NCBI GenBank assembly: GCA_963969395.1
Contig: OZ017805.1
Span: forward strand, 8,928,001-8,992,000
DNA length: 64,000 nt
Reading direction: 5' to 3'
DNA from: Pseudoscleropodium purum
Taxonomy: Eukaryota; Streptophyta; Bryopsida; Hypnales; Brachytheciaceae
Shown here in pieces: positions 49,030-60,559 of this stretch; position 1 is the first letter of the stretch; every line of letters starts with the position of its first letter. The notes beneath the pieces are model-generated. The model did no database searches, had not been told where the DNA came from, and worked only from the letters and a program-made list of their open reading frames with translations. Made by a program: the position numbers and the translations under genes.

Positions 49030-49690
49030 TTATGCAATTTTCTACAAAAACAACTTCTTTTGTAATATCCCATGACTCCATGAGCTATAGTTTAAAAATT
49101 TGGAAGCTCAAAAGACATGAGAGAAATTTTAAAAAAAGGGAAAAAAAATATGTGCAAGTTGCAAATGAGGTAAACCCTGAGAATTCATGAGAACACTAAT
49201 TTTATGCTATTTTTATGCAATTCTCTACAAAATACAACTTTTACTTGAATATCCTATGTACTGTAGTTTAAAATGAAGAAGCCCAAAATACATGAGACAA
49301 ATTTTTTAAAAAGAGGAAAAAAATATGTACAAGTAGATTGCAAAGGATGTAAATTTCAAGATTTCACTCAAAAACTAAATTCATGGTACTTTTTGGCATA
49401 TTTTTATGCAAGACAACTTCTATTTCAATGTCCTATGTGCTATAGTTTTAAAATATGAAAGCCCAAAAGACATGAGGTAAATTAAAAGAATGGAAGAAAA
49501 AAAATATGTAGAAATGGTATCATCCTTGAGAATTCATGAGAACACTAATTTTATGCTACTTCTATGCAATTTCTACAAATAACAACTTTTATTTCAATAA
49601 ATCATGTGTTGTAGTTTAGAAATATGAAAGCCCAAAAGATAAGAGGTAAATTAAAAAAATTATGATATACAAGTTTTAAATAATTAGATA
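49030..49690 (+). repeat. Satellite family C, second array, about four units
   Basis: Same unit and same orientation as at 37.2-38.3 kb. The GCYC landmark lies at 49106, 49281, 49461 and 49630 (spacings 175, 180, 169 bp). GAGAATTCATGAGAACACTA and GTAGTTTAGAAATATGAAAG are shared. Confidence 0.85.
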
Positions 49691-49699
49691 TACTTTCAA

Positions 49700-50170
49700 G
49701 TTTAAAACAAGTACACATACAAGTTTTAAATAATTTTTGGGTACAAATTAATTTATTAAGTCACTACTCATGATTTCTTGAAAAATTCAAGAACTTTAAA
49801 CTCATAGGAAATTAATTACTTTATTTTGTAGATGTACTAAAATAATTTTTATATTTTTATATTTTTTTGGTTAAAAATGGTCGACACGCAATGAAATTCT
49901 AAATCATTTTTTTGATATAGAATAGATTTATGAATTCACTATTCTTAAATTCATGTTCAAAAATTGTACCAAATTCATATGAAATTAATGATTGTACTTT
50001 ATGAAACTCATGGCATACAATGAACACCTTTATTTATATTTTTGTTGATGATGAATAGTGGACAATTATGACTACTCTTGAGTTCATGAAGATTAAATAA
50101 TTAATCATTTTCATAAGAAATGAATGATTGTACTTTATGACTGTCATGGCATATAATTCATGCATGAAAC
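49700..50170 (+). repeat. Satellite family D, second array, two to three units
   Basis: Same unit and orientation as at 38.4-40.0 kb (ATGATTGTACTTTATGAAAC, CATGGCATACAATGAACACC, GTTGATGATGAATAGTGGAC). It follows family C directly, as in the first locus. Confidence 0.75.
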
Positions 50171-50179
50171 CTTTGTCCT

Positions 50180-51170
50180 TTTAGAACTTGTAAATGTTTT
50201 TATTTTGTCTTCTTTTATTATATGAATTTCATAATTTCTGATATACTTTTATGTCCAAAATAGTAGTAAAGCAAAAAAACTAACTAAAAAATACATAAAT
50301 ACATGTAATTGAATTCGGTTTCATAACTAATGAAGATTTTAAATTTTGGAACCCCACTCTTTCATTTTTAGACCTACTCTTACTTAATAATTTTTTAATG
50401 AATAATTTCTTATAATTATTTTTGAATTTTATTTTCTATTATTTTCAAGTTTTTTTTTATCCATAATTTTCTTAACCTCTCAGCTATGAAGGGCAAAAAT
50501 TTAGATTGACAAAGTTTAAAGTCTAAAATCAAGTATTTCAAGGTAAACAAAAAAATATTTTCATTTAAAACTTTCATACCTTACAATTTAATTTTTTACA
50601 ATTTATGAAATTTTTTTGATACTTTTTTTTGTAAGTTTTATACCGAAACCTATAGTTGAACATGCATGAAAATCTATTTTTTTGTTCTATTTGTATGCAT
50701 ATAGAAAGGCAATATTATATGCTTTTTAGTTAAACATTAAAATTGTTGACCAAGTGAAAATTGCATTGATTTTAAATCAAAATTGGAGGATTTAGGCAAA
50801 ATTGAGGTGAAAAAGAACACAAAAAATTTCAAACATTACAATGATAATTATTTTAGGTCAAATAATACTTTATAATATTTATTTTTTAATCATGAATTCT
50901 ATAGAATGCTTCATATATTAAGGGGTTAACGGTTAGGTTGAGTGTATGTATAAAAATATTCCAGACCTAGAAGACTCATCCTAAGTATCGTGGTTACCCA
51001 AAGTTAAGAAAAAATATCTTTTTTGAAGCAAATTTTTCTAACTACAATTTTGAATAGTCTGAAATTTCCTAGGCTTCAAGCTAATAGTAAAACACACATA
51101 CCCTAAAAATTTCTCAAGAATCCAACTAATATTGTACTAGAAAAAAAAATGGCGAGAAAACATACCATGG
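50180..51170. other. AT-rich spacer
   Basis: Very AT-rich with long T runs. No feature is supported. Confidence 0.4.
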
Positions 51171-51179
51171 GTGCTTTGA

Positions 51180-51900
51180 GGGTTACAAAAAATTTAGGTT
51201 TCAAAAGAAAGAACTTGATTCTAATAATAATGTATGACCAAAAATGGAAAACAAGAGAGGCAAAAATTAATTTTTTCATAAATCCAAATTTTTTTGAATA
51301 TTTCTCACTTGTACAAAAAAATTACACGTTAATATACTTACATTCCATGGGAATTAGAGTTTGATTGGAGTTTTTTTAAATACAAGATATGGCTCATGCA
51401 TTTCTTAGACATCAAAAGCAAAAAACAAGAGTGGCATAAAAATTATGTGGTTTTGAGTCCAACATCTTTTAAAAAATTCTAACTTGTATAAAGAATTTTA
51501 CACATAAATACATGTGTTTTTCATGGAAATTAGAGTTTAATTGTGGTTCTTTAAGTATAAGATATGGCTTTTGCACTTTTTGAACAAGCATCAAAAGTGA
51601 AAAACGCAAGTGGCTAAAAAATTATGTGGTTTTGAATCCACCATTTTCTAAGAAATTCTCACTTATACAAAATATTTTACACATTAATACACGTACATTT
51701 TATGAGAATTAGAATTTGATTGGGGTTTCTTAAGTATTGAACATGGCTCATGTACTCCTTAGACATCAAATGTGAAAAACAACAATGGCATAGAAATGAA
51801 TTGGTCATAAATCCAACATTTTTTAAGTATTTCTCACTTGTACAAAAAAATTTACACATTAATACACGTACATTTCATGAGAATTAGAGTTTGATGGAAA
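51180..51900 (-). repeat. Satellite family A, inverted array, about four units
   Basis: These are reverse-complement units of the 34.2-35.5 kb array: CACTTGTACAAAAAAATTTA, CACATTAATACACGTACATT and TCATGAGAATTAGAGTTTGA recur. The GAATTAGAGTTT landmark is at 51351, about 51527, 51716 and 51881 (spacings roughly 175, 190, 165 bp). Confidence 0.85.
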
Positions 51901-52339
51901 GGTCTTATTCATTATCCTAAATCCAATTATAGGTCTCAATTTAATTGCACCCTATATTTAGAGTGAAATGCATTTAGTGTAAAAAACATTTAGAATAAAA
52001 TGGATTACAAATATCCAACTTTTATTGAATTTTAGAAAAGCACACCAAAATCCAATTTTAAAAAGGATATATTCTATATTTGGTGAATTTACATAAGAAT
52101 TAGAATACAATAGTCAGTATTTAAGACCTAAAATGCTTCTTTTTTATTTTTTAAATAAGGCATTTTAGATAGATCTTTAAAAATTTATTTTTCAAAAATC
52201 TAAATTTAAACTTTGTTTTCTAAGGTTACTGCAATTCTCATGGTAGAAATTTTTAAAACTTCTACTGAATGTTCTTTAGTGAACATAATATGAAAATTTT
52301 AAGTAATAGACGTCAAATCATTTTTTACTTCTACAATTT

Positions 52340-52790
52340 AGTACTCATCTTGGAAATAGCATTTGATTTCATAACACTCCAAAAGAAGTTGTGCTTGCAT
52401 GTGAATCACTTGTAGAGAACTACAAAAGTAAACACACCTAACTACTCAAATGTCTTGAATTAAATACCCAATTGCAACTATGGTCATTCGAAAACTACAT
52501 AGACAATGCAACGCTGACTAAAGCATGTAATGGCTGGCCATTGGCTTATGTGTGGGTGCAGGAAGTAAATAGACAAGCAAAGGACTCTATAGGAAGGGCT
52601 CAAAAATCATTGAAAAACATACAGTTGTTGAAGGTAGCAATGATGAATGTACCCACAAAGACGTCAAAGGCTAGTATAGCAAAGGTTACAACGACATCAA
52701 AACTTCCAAAACCGAGCACAAAGGTAACGGATGAGTTGTCCAAATTTTATTTGCTCAATTGTGCTCACTAAAGTTCCTTCAATTTGCTCA
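52340..52790 (+). pseudogene. Short coding relic, unknown protein
   Basis: The plus strand reads VVLACESLVENYKSKH, one stop, then the open frame 52472-52771 with LWSFENYIDNATLTKACNGW, PLAYVWVQEVNRQAKDSIGR, a helical AQKSLKNIQLLKVA and a Lys/Ser/Thr-rich tail. Tail composition is like the disordered linker of the 17.6-18.0 kb relic. It has no start codon context and no recognised family. It may be an exon of a gene like the 46-48 kb relic, separated from it by satellite arrays. Confidence 0.35.
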
Positions 52791-52799
52791 AAGAGTGTG

Positions 52800-53580
52800 A
52801 GAAATGTATGCATGTTGAACAATTCAATTGATTTTGTGAAGTATTTGAATTGCTTCTATATGCTCTATTACAATAGTAAGCGAGTTAGGGCAAAAAAATA
52901 GAGCTAAGTAAGAAGAAATGAAGAGTCCATATTGATGGCAGTGAAGGACATTTTTCTTTAGACAAGTGTAAGCAATATTGCTATTAGCCATTTTCTTGAA
53001 ATTTCATATACAAAGAAAGGGATATGTAGTTCATAGTTCTATACACCTGAACATCTAAGCTTGTATAGGGTATTAGAAGGCCATATTTGTTAAAATGAGA
53101 CAAGTTTAGATCTCATTTTAATTTAGTCTATATTTAGAATTCATTATAATTCATTAAATTGAGACTTGTCAATAAATTAAGATTCAAAAATGTCATTATG
53201 CTTTTGAAAATATTTTAATATTCATAAAAAAAAGAGCTACAAATGAATTTACAATTCACATTTTATTATTAATAATAAACATAGAAATATAGAAGGCAAA
53301 AAAATAAATGAAGACATTTCTTTAAATTGAAACTTCTTTGTATTTAAATCAAAACCTAAAATCTACATATTTTTGATACCAATTCCTTTGCATGAAATAC
53401 ACTAAGTAAAATCAAACAAAAAATTACGAAATATAGAACAAAATCATTTTAAAATGGAATAAATAGGAAAATCAATATTCTATTAATAGAAATCAACATT
53501 GGTACAAAGCCACTCGAAACTCATAGAAACAATACAAAAAACACCTAGTACAAATATCATTCTAAATGCCAAATTGCCTT
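52800..53580. other. AT-rich spacer
   Basis: No coding block or repeat recognised. Confidence 0.4.
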
Positions 53581-53589
53581 GAATTTCAC

Positions 53590-55585
53590 TATCTTAAATA
53601 AAATTCACTAATAGATCTACAAGCTGTTCTTCGCTTTCATCCGCAGACACATCATCATTCGAATTCCTCGAAACGCTACCACTAATGATTTGATGATATT
53701 GATTTATGATTTGGAAATTGTAACTTTCATAATAACTAGTGGTTGATCTACAGCCCCATTTTTTCTTGCATGGCTTAAAAGCAATCATGATACAGTCTAT
53801 ATTTGACCAATATGGGGGAATTACACGATCCTTGCACCACACATTCTCTGGTTTTGTATCCCATCGAGCACATGTATCCATATTGATGTGGCGACCTGAA
53901 GCATGCATCCAATATTAGATTTGAATCAAGTGAACATGTCCTGGATCTAGATTTAGAATTGTAAATGCTCTCGCAAGCCAAAATGGTTTTGGGTCATCAT
54001 CAGCGAGATGTACAACAACAAAATACCTAGCAAATACAGTACGGTCATTACAAATTGAAGGACATGGGCGGTCATGTCTACGTCCAACGAAATTTTCATC
54101 TTGTGCAAACTCTTCACACATAGTGCCATTGTCCTACATTGTATCTTTAAGTTCTGGAGTAACTTTGTGGCCGGCCAAAATCCATCCTTCAATGTCTTTC
54201 AAACCTCCAAAGGTTTATCAAGTGTAGCTCAAATATCTTCCCAATATATTTTTATGGGATCATTCTTCTTTCTGAAGTCCACAGATCAATCATTGCTTGC
54301 CATAATACTTTAGTGAGCAATGAAATCGTTCAAATACTTTTTGATCTAAGGAAGCGATTTCATATCATACGGAGCCAAAGGTAACGGACAACCATTCAGT
54401 ACTTTTAGACAGTCATCTTCAATCTCCGACCACAAGCAAATCCCTTTGCTGTCTTTAGGCAACTACTCTTTGTCCATATTCAAATTCTTATACTCCATTA
54501 TTGGCCATCCAGCAAAATCCATATCAAATTTGAACTATTTGGACTTAGAATGACCTTCCAAAAAATCCCCACCTAATCCCAAATAACCGTGTTCAAACTT
54601 CTTGAAATTAGGAACTTCCTCAATGAGATGGGAATCATAGGATATGATTCACAATCCATATAGGATTCATGAGCCTCGGAAGAGTTGGGTAGTCATTTGT
54701 CTTCAATATACCACTCCAATGACTAAAAAAGCATCAATATCTTTGTGAGTGTGGCCAACAAGGAAGAAGTTCATGTAGACCTCGTTGAAAATGCCTTTAA
54801 ACATAAGGAGAGAGCAAAAAGCAAAAATCCATCAATTCTTTTTATTACCCGTGGCATTGTGAAGCTGTAAAGTCAAAATAGGCAACAAAGGATGAGCAAG
54901 TATAGATTCAGGTGGAAGAGGAACGAGAGAATCCAAGCACATTGCTAAACCAAACAACATTGCTTTCATAAAGTCAAATTGTCCCTCATTGACAAAGAAT
55001 AACTTTTGCGAAGAATTTTTCGGTGGTCCTTCTAGATCACACAACAACCTTGCAATTGATCCAATAGTGTGATTAGAGTCTACTAGAAAAATATCTAGTC
55101 CGTAATGTGCATACCAAATGTCACCATGCCCATGAGCAATCATGCTAATGATAGCAATGGGCATTCTTATAAAAGACTCTGTTGCTTTCGTTTTGTGAAA
55201 GAAGTGAGGAGAAGCCATCTTTGAGTGATCCATTTTGTCATGGACGATGGACAACATCTTGTGAGGATAATTTTCTAAAATATCCTAATTTACATAATAG
55301 TGTATCCTATGTACCTTTTGTGCACTAAGGTGTGTAGTCAAAATTTTATCCCACTTGTTTTGCGCACTAAAAAGAGGAGTATTGGCATTTTTCAACTGCT
55401 TATATATATCGCATAGACCACATCTTGCAAAACTGTCTCCACGAGCCTTTGGAGCGTATTCAGGGAATGAAACATATCGAATGTTACTCAAGCCATTAGA
55501 AGAAATCGATGGCAAGTTGAAAGCCACATTGGTATCATTGATTTTCAGTAATTGATCACTCCATCAAAATGCTAATGGCAAGACC
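53590..55585 (-). pseudogene. DUF7869-like mobile-element gene relic, copy B, main part
   Basis: Minus strand, from about 55585 down to 53590. Blocks: NLPSISSNGLSNIRYVSFPE and GDSFARCGLCDIYKQLKNAN (55527-55285, a CxxC-containing segment); MLSIVHDKMDHSKMASPHFF, MIAHGHGDIWYAHYGLDIFL and LTLQLHNATGNKKN (55257-54835); after a frameshift NEVYMNFFLVGHTHKDIDAF (~54780); then a decayed stretch, LKDGFWPATKLLQNLKIQ (~54180), VVHLADDDPKPFWLARAF (~54000) and a C-terminal block with DTCARWDTKPENVWCKDRVI (53908-53594). The N...NKN...VGHTHKDID signature is the same as in copy A, pointing to a DUF7869-type domain of presumed transposase origin. Multiple stops and frameshifts are present. Confidence 0.7.
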
Positions 55586-55589
55586 TGAT

Positions 55590-57130
55590 GGAACCTAGAA
55601 AAATAGATTTTAGTTATTTCCAGTAGAATTTGAAGTAAGAAATCCATTTTCAGTATTTTTTTTTATTCTATTAGTTAGAAATAGAGAAATTACTAGAAGT
55701 ATGGATTAGCAAATCATAGGGTCTCTTATTTGAGATGAAGTGGTTAAGGGGGACATTCACACTTTTTGTCCTAACTAGAAACTGGAAACCAAATAATTGT
55801 CCAACAAGTATTTTTAAAGACCTTTGGCAATATCGAACTGGATTTGGAATGGATCTGGATTGAATTCGGAATGAATCTAGAATCCGGAAATGTCCAGATT
55901 CCAGAATCTAGAAAATGATCTAGGACAGAAGATTCAAGCTTGAATAGCAATCCGAACAACTCCAATGAAGGCTTCTGCGAAGACACGAGGGAGTCAAAGT
56001 AGGAGTAGTTTGAAGAAGGCGCATCAGAGGAGGTAGCTCGTAGATTGTCTCCACTTAGTTAGGATTTTTTTTAGGTTTCGGAACGGGTTTTCGAAGTGTG
56101 GGCCCAGATTTTGGATTTTTAAAGATTTCAGGTTTTGGGGGTTTCCGGATTTGTAGGGACAGTTGAATTGTGAATGTTTTGAATATCCCGGGTTGTTCAC
56201 TGGTTGGTTGCCTTGATTTCCAGGGTGCCTTTTTGGCTTTTTAGACGTTGACTTTGGTTTTGATTTTGGTTTTTAAGAGCGAGCAAGTTTGTTGCCCTTT
56301 CATTCCATTCTAGCAATTATTTTGTTGTATTTCATTCCCTTCTTTAATTTAAACCACTTGGTGGACAGTTTGGCTCCAATCGTGTATCCGGGTTGTGTTG
56401 GTTTATTGTTTAGAGTGTTGAGATGTGAAAAGGACGGGTGAGGAGGAATCCAGATTTCGGATAACTAGATTGGATTGAGGGATTACTATTGTAATGGTGT
56501 TAGACTTGTGACGTAGGAGCTACACGTAGTACCTTTGAACTACCAAAACGGTAATCCAGTTTTTAGTAAAGAATGGTGTGAGTGTAGATCCAGAATTGGA
56601 AACAATTTTGTGTAGAGATTAGTGACTGTCGAAGGAAACTCCCAGTTACTAGAAGGTCCGCCAACCTTGGGATCTAGCTTACACTTAGAAAGATTACCAC
56701 CTTGTCAATTCTAGATACTTAAGATTTGTCGTTGTAGTTAGAAGGAGTGAACGCAGTCCTGAATGACCTGCATTTTGGATTGACCATCCGAAGTGTTGTG
56801 AGGATCTACATCTACTTTCACTTTGAGTACTTGGATGTTTGTTAGTTTTTGCATGTGTAGTAAGTAGACTAGAGTGATGAAGTCCTTATCCCTCGAAAGA
56901 TCAATAGTGGACCCTCAAATGATAAAATAGAGGAATTGAAACTAGTGTATTGAGAGATGTAATCGAAAACCAAGTGATATCGGATCTGGATTGGAATTCG
57001 GATAATAGTTGGTTCCGGTAAAAGAGTGGAAGATAGTAGTCGGAAGAGGAGAAAATGATTATACGGATATTGAAGTTTGGAAGAACATTTGGAATTCCCT
57101 GGGACGATAATTCATGTCATCTTACCGCAT
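55590..57130. mobile_element. ~1.5-kb unclassified insertion splitting copy B
   Basis: Copy B coding blocks stop at about 55585 and resume near 57130, so this block interrupts the gene. It is GC-richer than its surroundings and full of GGAT, CCGG and GATCCAGA words, similar in flavour to the LTR-like sequence at 62.6-64.0 kb read in the opposite direction. There is no coding frame. An old LTR or solo LTR is my best guess; termini and target duplication were not identified. Confidence 0.4.
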
Positions 57131-58430
57131 TTTCGTGTGTAAAGATATTTACGCCTAGACTGCGCATGCAACAAGACCATCACGAACAACTTCTCCCCAG
57201 ATCATAGTTGTCATAACGGGCGAGTTAGAGTCATCGGACAGGACAGACGGATGGTCCAGATGGCTTTAATTTTGTAACTTGTGCAATTTTGCAGAATGAC
57301 ATGTCACCTCATCTGTGCCCTGATGATCTTGTTTACGCCCTAACGATCTCGTCCGCGCCCAGCATGTTCCTTAATCCACATGGCATCCACATGGCCTATT
57401 TTTCCATAATCAGAAAGTCAACTATGTGTTGACTGTATCGGACGGGCAGGACCTCTAACGGATGGGCGAACCGGACATCCGTCCACTATGACAACCATGC
57501 CCCAAATTCCAGTGTTCTTGATTTGTGTGGTATTTTGTCCGCTCTACCTACAATCATGGTCTGAAGTGTGGCAATAGCTTGTAATGTTTGCATGCACAGT
57601 TTTTTTAAGCCAAGATTTCCATACTCTTTTACTTGCTTTCTATCTTTGGCCATTTCCTTGTATCTATATAATGTTGCCTTTGATATCCCATAAATTGTCT
57701 ACCATATTGTGGAATACATTTCAAACTTCTTCAATGTAATCCACTCCTTTGCCAAAAGATCTTTGCGTGTTTGACCATAAACTTTGAGAAGACATTTCTT
57801 GCCACTATATACTCCATCTTTTTGATGGAGTTGATAATATGTGACTTGAATTTCACAATGCGGAAAAAGGTTGCAAACAATTTTGGGGGCAACATGTCTT
57901 GGTAGACACTTCAAGAATTGCTTGTGTACTAAGCAACAACTCTTTCTTTAGACACACTTCACACTCCATCCTCTCTCGAGAAGTTTCATAAGAATGAACT
58001 CTAACTTGAATCTTGTCATTTAGGGCCTTGACAACAGTGTTGTATATATGTCTTTGATTTTGGTCATGCAAACTCACATCGTTCAAGAACACTCGTTTGA
58101 TGTGCCAAGAGTGGATTGACCACATCCAAGTTCATAGGACTTTCACCTTACATAAAGAGTCCGCAATTTGAACAGCCACTCATTCATCACCAAGAAGCTC
58201 ACCATTCATCTCGACAACAACATCCGCAACGATGCTTCAAACAATTGCATTTGCGATGTCATCTCTAGCTTCGTTCCTCAACGTCATGCATTTTGAAATT
58301 CATTTTGTTGGAGAATTCCTATCACATATTGCAACATCGATAGGCAAAATAGGAACATGGTTTGCGAATCCCTTGGTCCTTGGATATCCATACTACAAAA
58401 GTAAACAAATCCAATATAAATAATAATCAA
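57131..58430 (-). pseudogene. DUF7869-like mobile-element gene relic, copy B, N-terminal part
   Basis: Minus strand. From 58125 downward: IKRVFLNDVSLHDQNQRHIY, then IQVRVHSYETSRERMECEVC and LKKELLLSTQ. After a frameshift come FLKCLPRHVAPKIVCNLFPH, CEIQVTYYQLHQKDGVYSGK and LLAKEWITLKKFE (57914-57720), then YRYKEMAKDRKQVKEYGNLG and TLQAIATLQTMIVGRADK (57680-57530). A MITE (57203-57499) interrupts the frame at 57500, and coding resumes at 57202 with SGEKLFVMVLLHAQSRRKYL before the large insertion. The YLKYMKDDREAKDHGNTR block of copy A (~31650) corresponds to YRYKEMAKDRKQVKEYGN here. Confidence 0.6.
57203..57499. mobile_element. MITE of ~297 bp inside copy B, probable hAT type
   Basis: The left end CATAGTTGTCATAACGGGCG and the right end (reverse complement CATGGTTGTCATAGTGGACG) form imperfect terminal inverted repeats, with 16 of the first 20 bases matching by eye. 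Flanking octamers CCCCAGAT (57195-57202) and CCCCAAAT (57500-57507) are an 8-bp target duplication with one change. Internal words GGACAGGACAGACGG and CGGACGGGCAGGAC recall the GC-rich MITEs at 39.4 and 62.1 kb, so they may be distant relatives. It has no coding capacity. Confidence 0.8.
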
Positions 58431-58663
58431 CCACGTATACATATATTCATTCAGGCTATCTTTGACACGAAGATAAATATCATCTGTGATGGAGCAGTCA
58501 TATTGAAATATCCTTGATCCAAAGAGAATTTCTTGGATAACACCAATTCTTGATCTTACAAATCTATATTAAAACAAATGAGCCACCCCAAAGACTCACT
58601 ATTCTACTATATATTCAAGCCCCTTTTGAACATACCAAAATTTTAACTCCTCATACTATGTGT

Positions 58664-59375
58664 ATCTTCGACTCAAAGGTAAATGTCGATAGTTTGGAGG
58701 ATCAAAAATATCCTCTTCTTGAAAGATAAATAAAGGCAGTTCGTAAGTTTAGATTATCTTTGATTCGAAGACAAATGAAGACAATTCAAAGGTTCAAAAT
58801 TCTCTTCAACTAGAAGATAAACAAAAAACATTTGTACAATAGAAATTATCCTTGACTAAAAGATAAATAAAGATAGTTTCAAGGCTAGAAATTATCTTCG
58901 ATTCGAAGATAAATGAAGAGAGTTCAATGGTTGCAAATTATATTCAACTCGAAGATAAAAAAAAAAGGTAGTTCAGAGGTCTAGTATTATCTTTGAGTCA
59001 ACAATAAATATTAAATAAAGACAATTCAAAGGTTCCAAATTATCTTTGACTTGAAGACAAATGAAAACAGCTTAGAAGATTGTAATTATCTTCTACTCGA
59101 AGATAAATGAAGAAAATTTAAAGTTTGGAAATTATCTTCTACTCGAATATAATTAAAGACAATTCAAAGGGTCAAAATTATCTTGGAGATAAATGAAAAT
59201 AGTTTAAAGGTTGTAAATTATCTTCAACTCAAAGATTAATGAAGACAATCTAGAGGTATGAAATTACCTTCAACTTGAAGATAAATAAGATAGTGTGAAG
59301 GTTGTGAACTATCTTCGACTTGAAGATAAATGGAGGTACAATTTAGGTTATTCTTTATCTTTGACTCAAAGATAA
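58664..59375. repeat. ~46-bp minisatellite with a palindrome in most units, about 15 units
   Basis: A unit reading ATTATCTTCGACTCGAAGAT then AAATGAAGACAATTCAAAGG and TTGNAA repeats about 15-16 times, most units 46 bp long with a few indels. Each unit holds a copy of the palindrome TTATCTTCGA-N-TCGAAGATAA. The copy at 58892-58912 is perfect (10-base arms around T); others carry mostly single changes. No open frame runs through the array. Confidence 0.9.
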
Positions 59376-60240
59376 TTTTGCACATAGTTCAATCTAAAAT
59401 ACTTCTAAACGATTTGTTCTAGAAAATCGCTGAGAATTTTGAAATCTTTACGAAGACAAGTTTAAATCATATTGTAAGCAATTTCACAAACAAGACATTC
59501 AAGAGCAAGAACCTCAAATACATAAAATACACTGTAGAAGTCCTACAACTTAAAAGAACTATTGTTGTAATGACAAGCGAAATACAAGAAATATTCATGA
59601 ACAATTTGTTGCTCAGATGTCACACTCGCTTCACAAACTCCTCGACTTCTCTATAAACTACAAGCACCAATCTTGAAATAAACCCAAACAAGAGACAAGA
59701 AGAGCAATATAAACAAACACCAAGGAATAAACTATGACTGCTACAAGTAGAGCTTCGTAAGAAAATGTCGTTGCAAAATTTTGAACAAAGACAACAACAC
59801 ATAGGAGGAATAGAGTTCAAGCCGCAAAACTTTGACGTTCAAATGGCTCCAATTCAGAACGCGCCAACCTAGCTTTTCACCAAGAATATCTACGCAAAGA
59901 TTTTGGAGATGCTACTTGCCGAGAACTTCAACTGCCACTATGGATTCTCCACTTTACAGCATTGCAGTTAAACTTGGTGATTCTTTCTAAAAAGTGTCTT
60001 TCTAAAGTCAACACATCTATTTTTAAACATGTATCAGTGGGGTCTTCGCTAAATTTTTGGAATTTTCAAGGATTTATCTTTAATGCTCACTTCACAAATA
60101 ACAACTGCCTTTTACAGGCTTTCTAATAGCAACTTCTATTTTAAAAATAATAGGAAACCAATCAAAAATTCTGCAAGGATCCAACTCAATAGGATGTTTC
60201 TCTAGGGACGAAGGCTTGAAATTTGTAAGATGTAGGTTCT
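59376..60240. other. No supported gene
   Basis: AT-rich to moderate composition. The open frames are short and without motifs; no repeat is recognised. Confidence 0.4.
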
Positions 60241-60246
60241 ATAGTC

Positions 60247-60318
60247 TTTAGGGATTAGGGTTTGGCAGATTCTAGGATTTAGGGTTTAGGACTCAAGGTT
60301 TAGGATTTAGGGTTTTAA
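60247..60318 (+). repeat. Degenerate telomere-like tract
   Basis: Several near-copies of TTTAGGG (TTAGGGATTAGGGTTTGG, ATTTAGGGTTTAGGACTC, GTTTAGGATTTAGGGTTTT) within 72 bp, more decayed than the tract at 10.7 kb. Confidence 0.5.
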
Positions 60319-60559
60319 TTAAGTTCAAAATTGGTTACATCTTACCAAAAAAATCATGAACAATGTAATTTACTACAATACTACATTTTAAAGTGTGCCT
60401 ACAAAACAATAATGAATACAGAAATATGTTTGTTTAAGTTTTCTTTCCGTAAATTTAAAATGAATGGAGACGAATATTTATAGTATTAACAAGAATTAAA
60501 AGAATAACAAAAACTTACAAAATTCACATTCTCAGTAGTATGTAGGATTTAATAAAGTT

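Noticed and set aside
34170..51900. Calling this region the centromere
   Set aside because: A nucleosome-length satellite period is suggestive only. The arrays are short and diverged, and no chromatin evidence is available from sequence.
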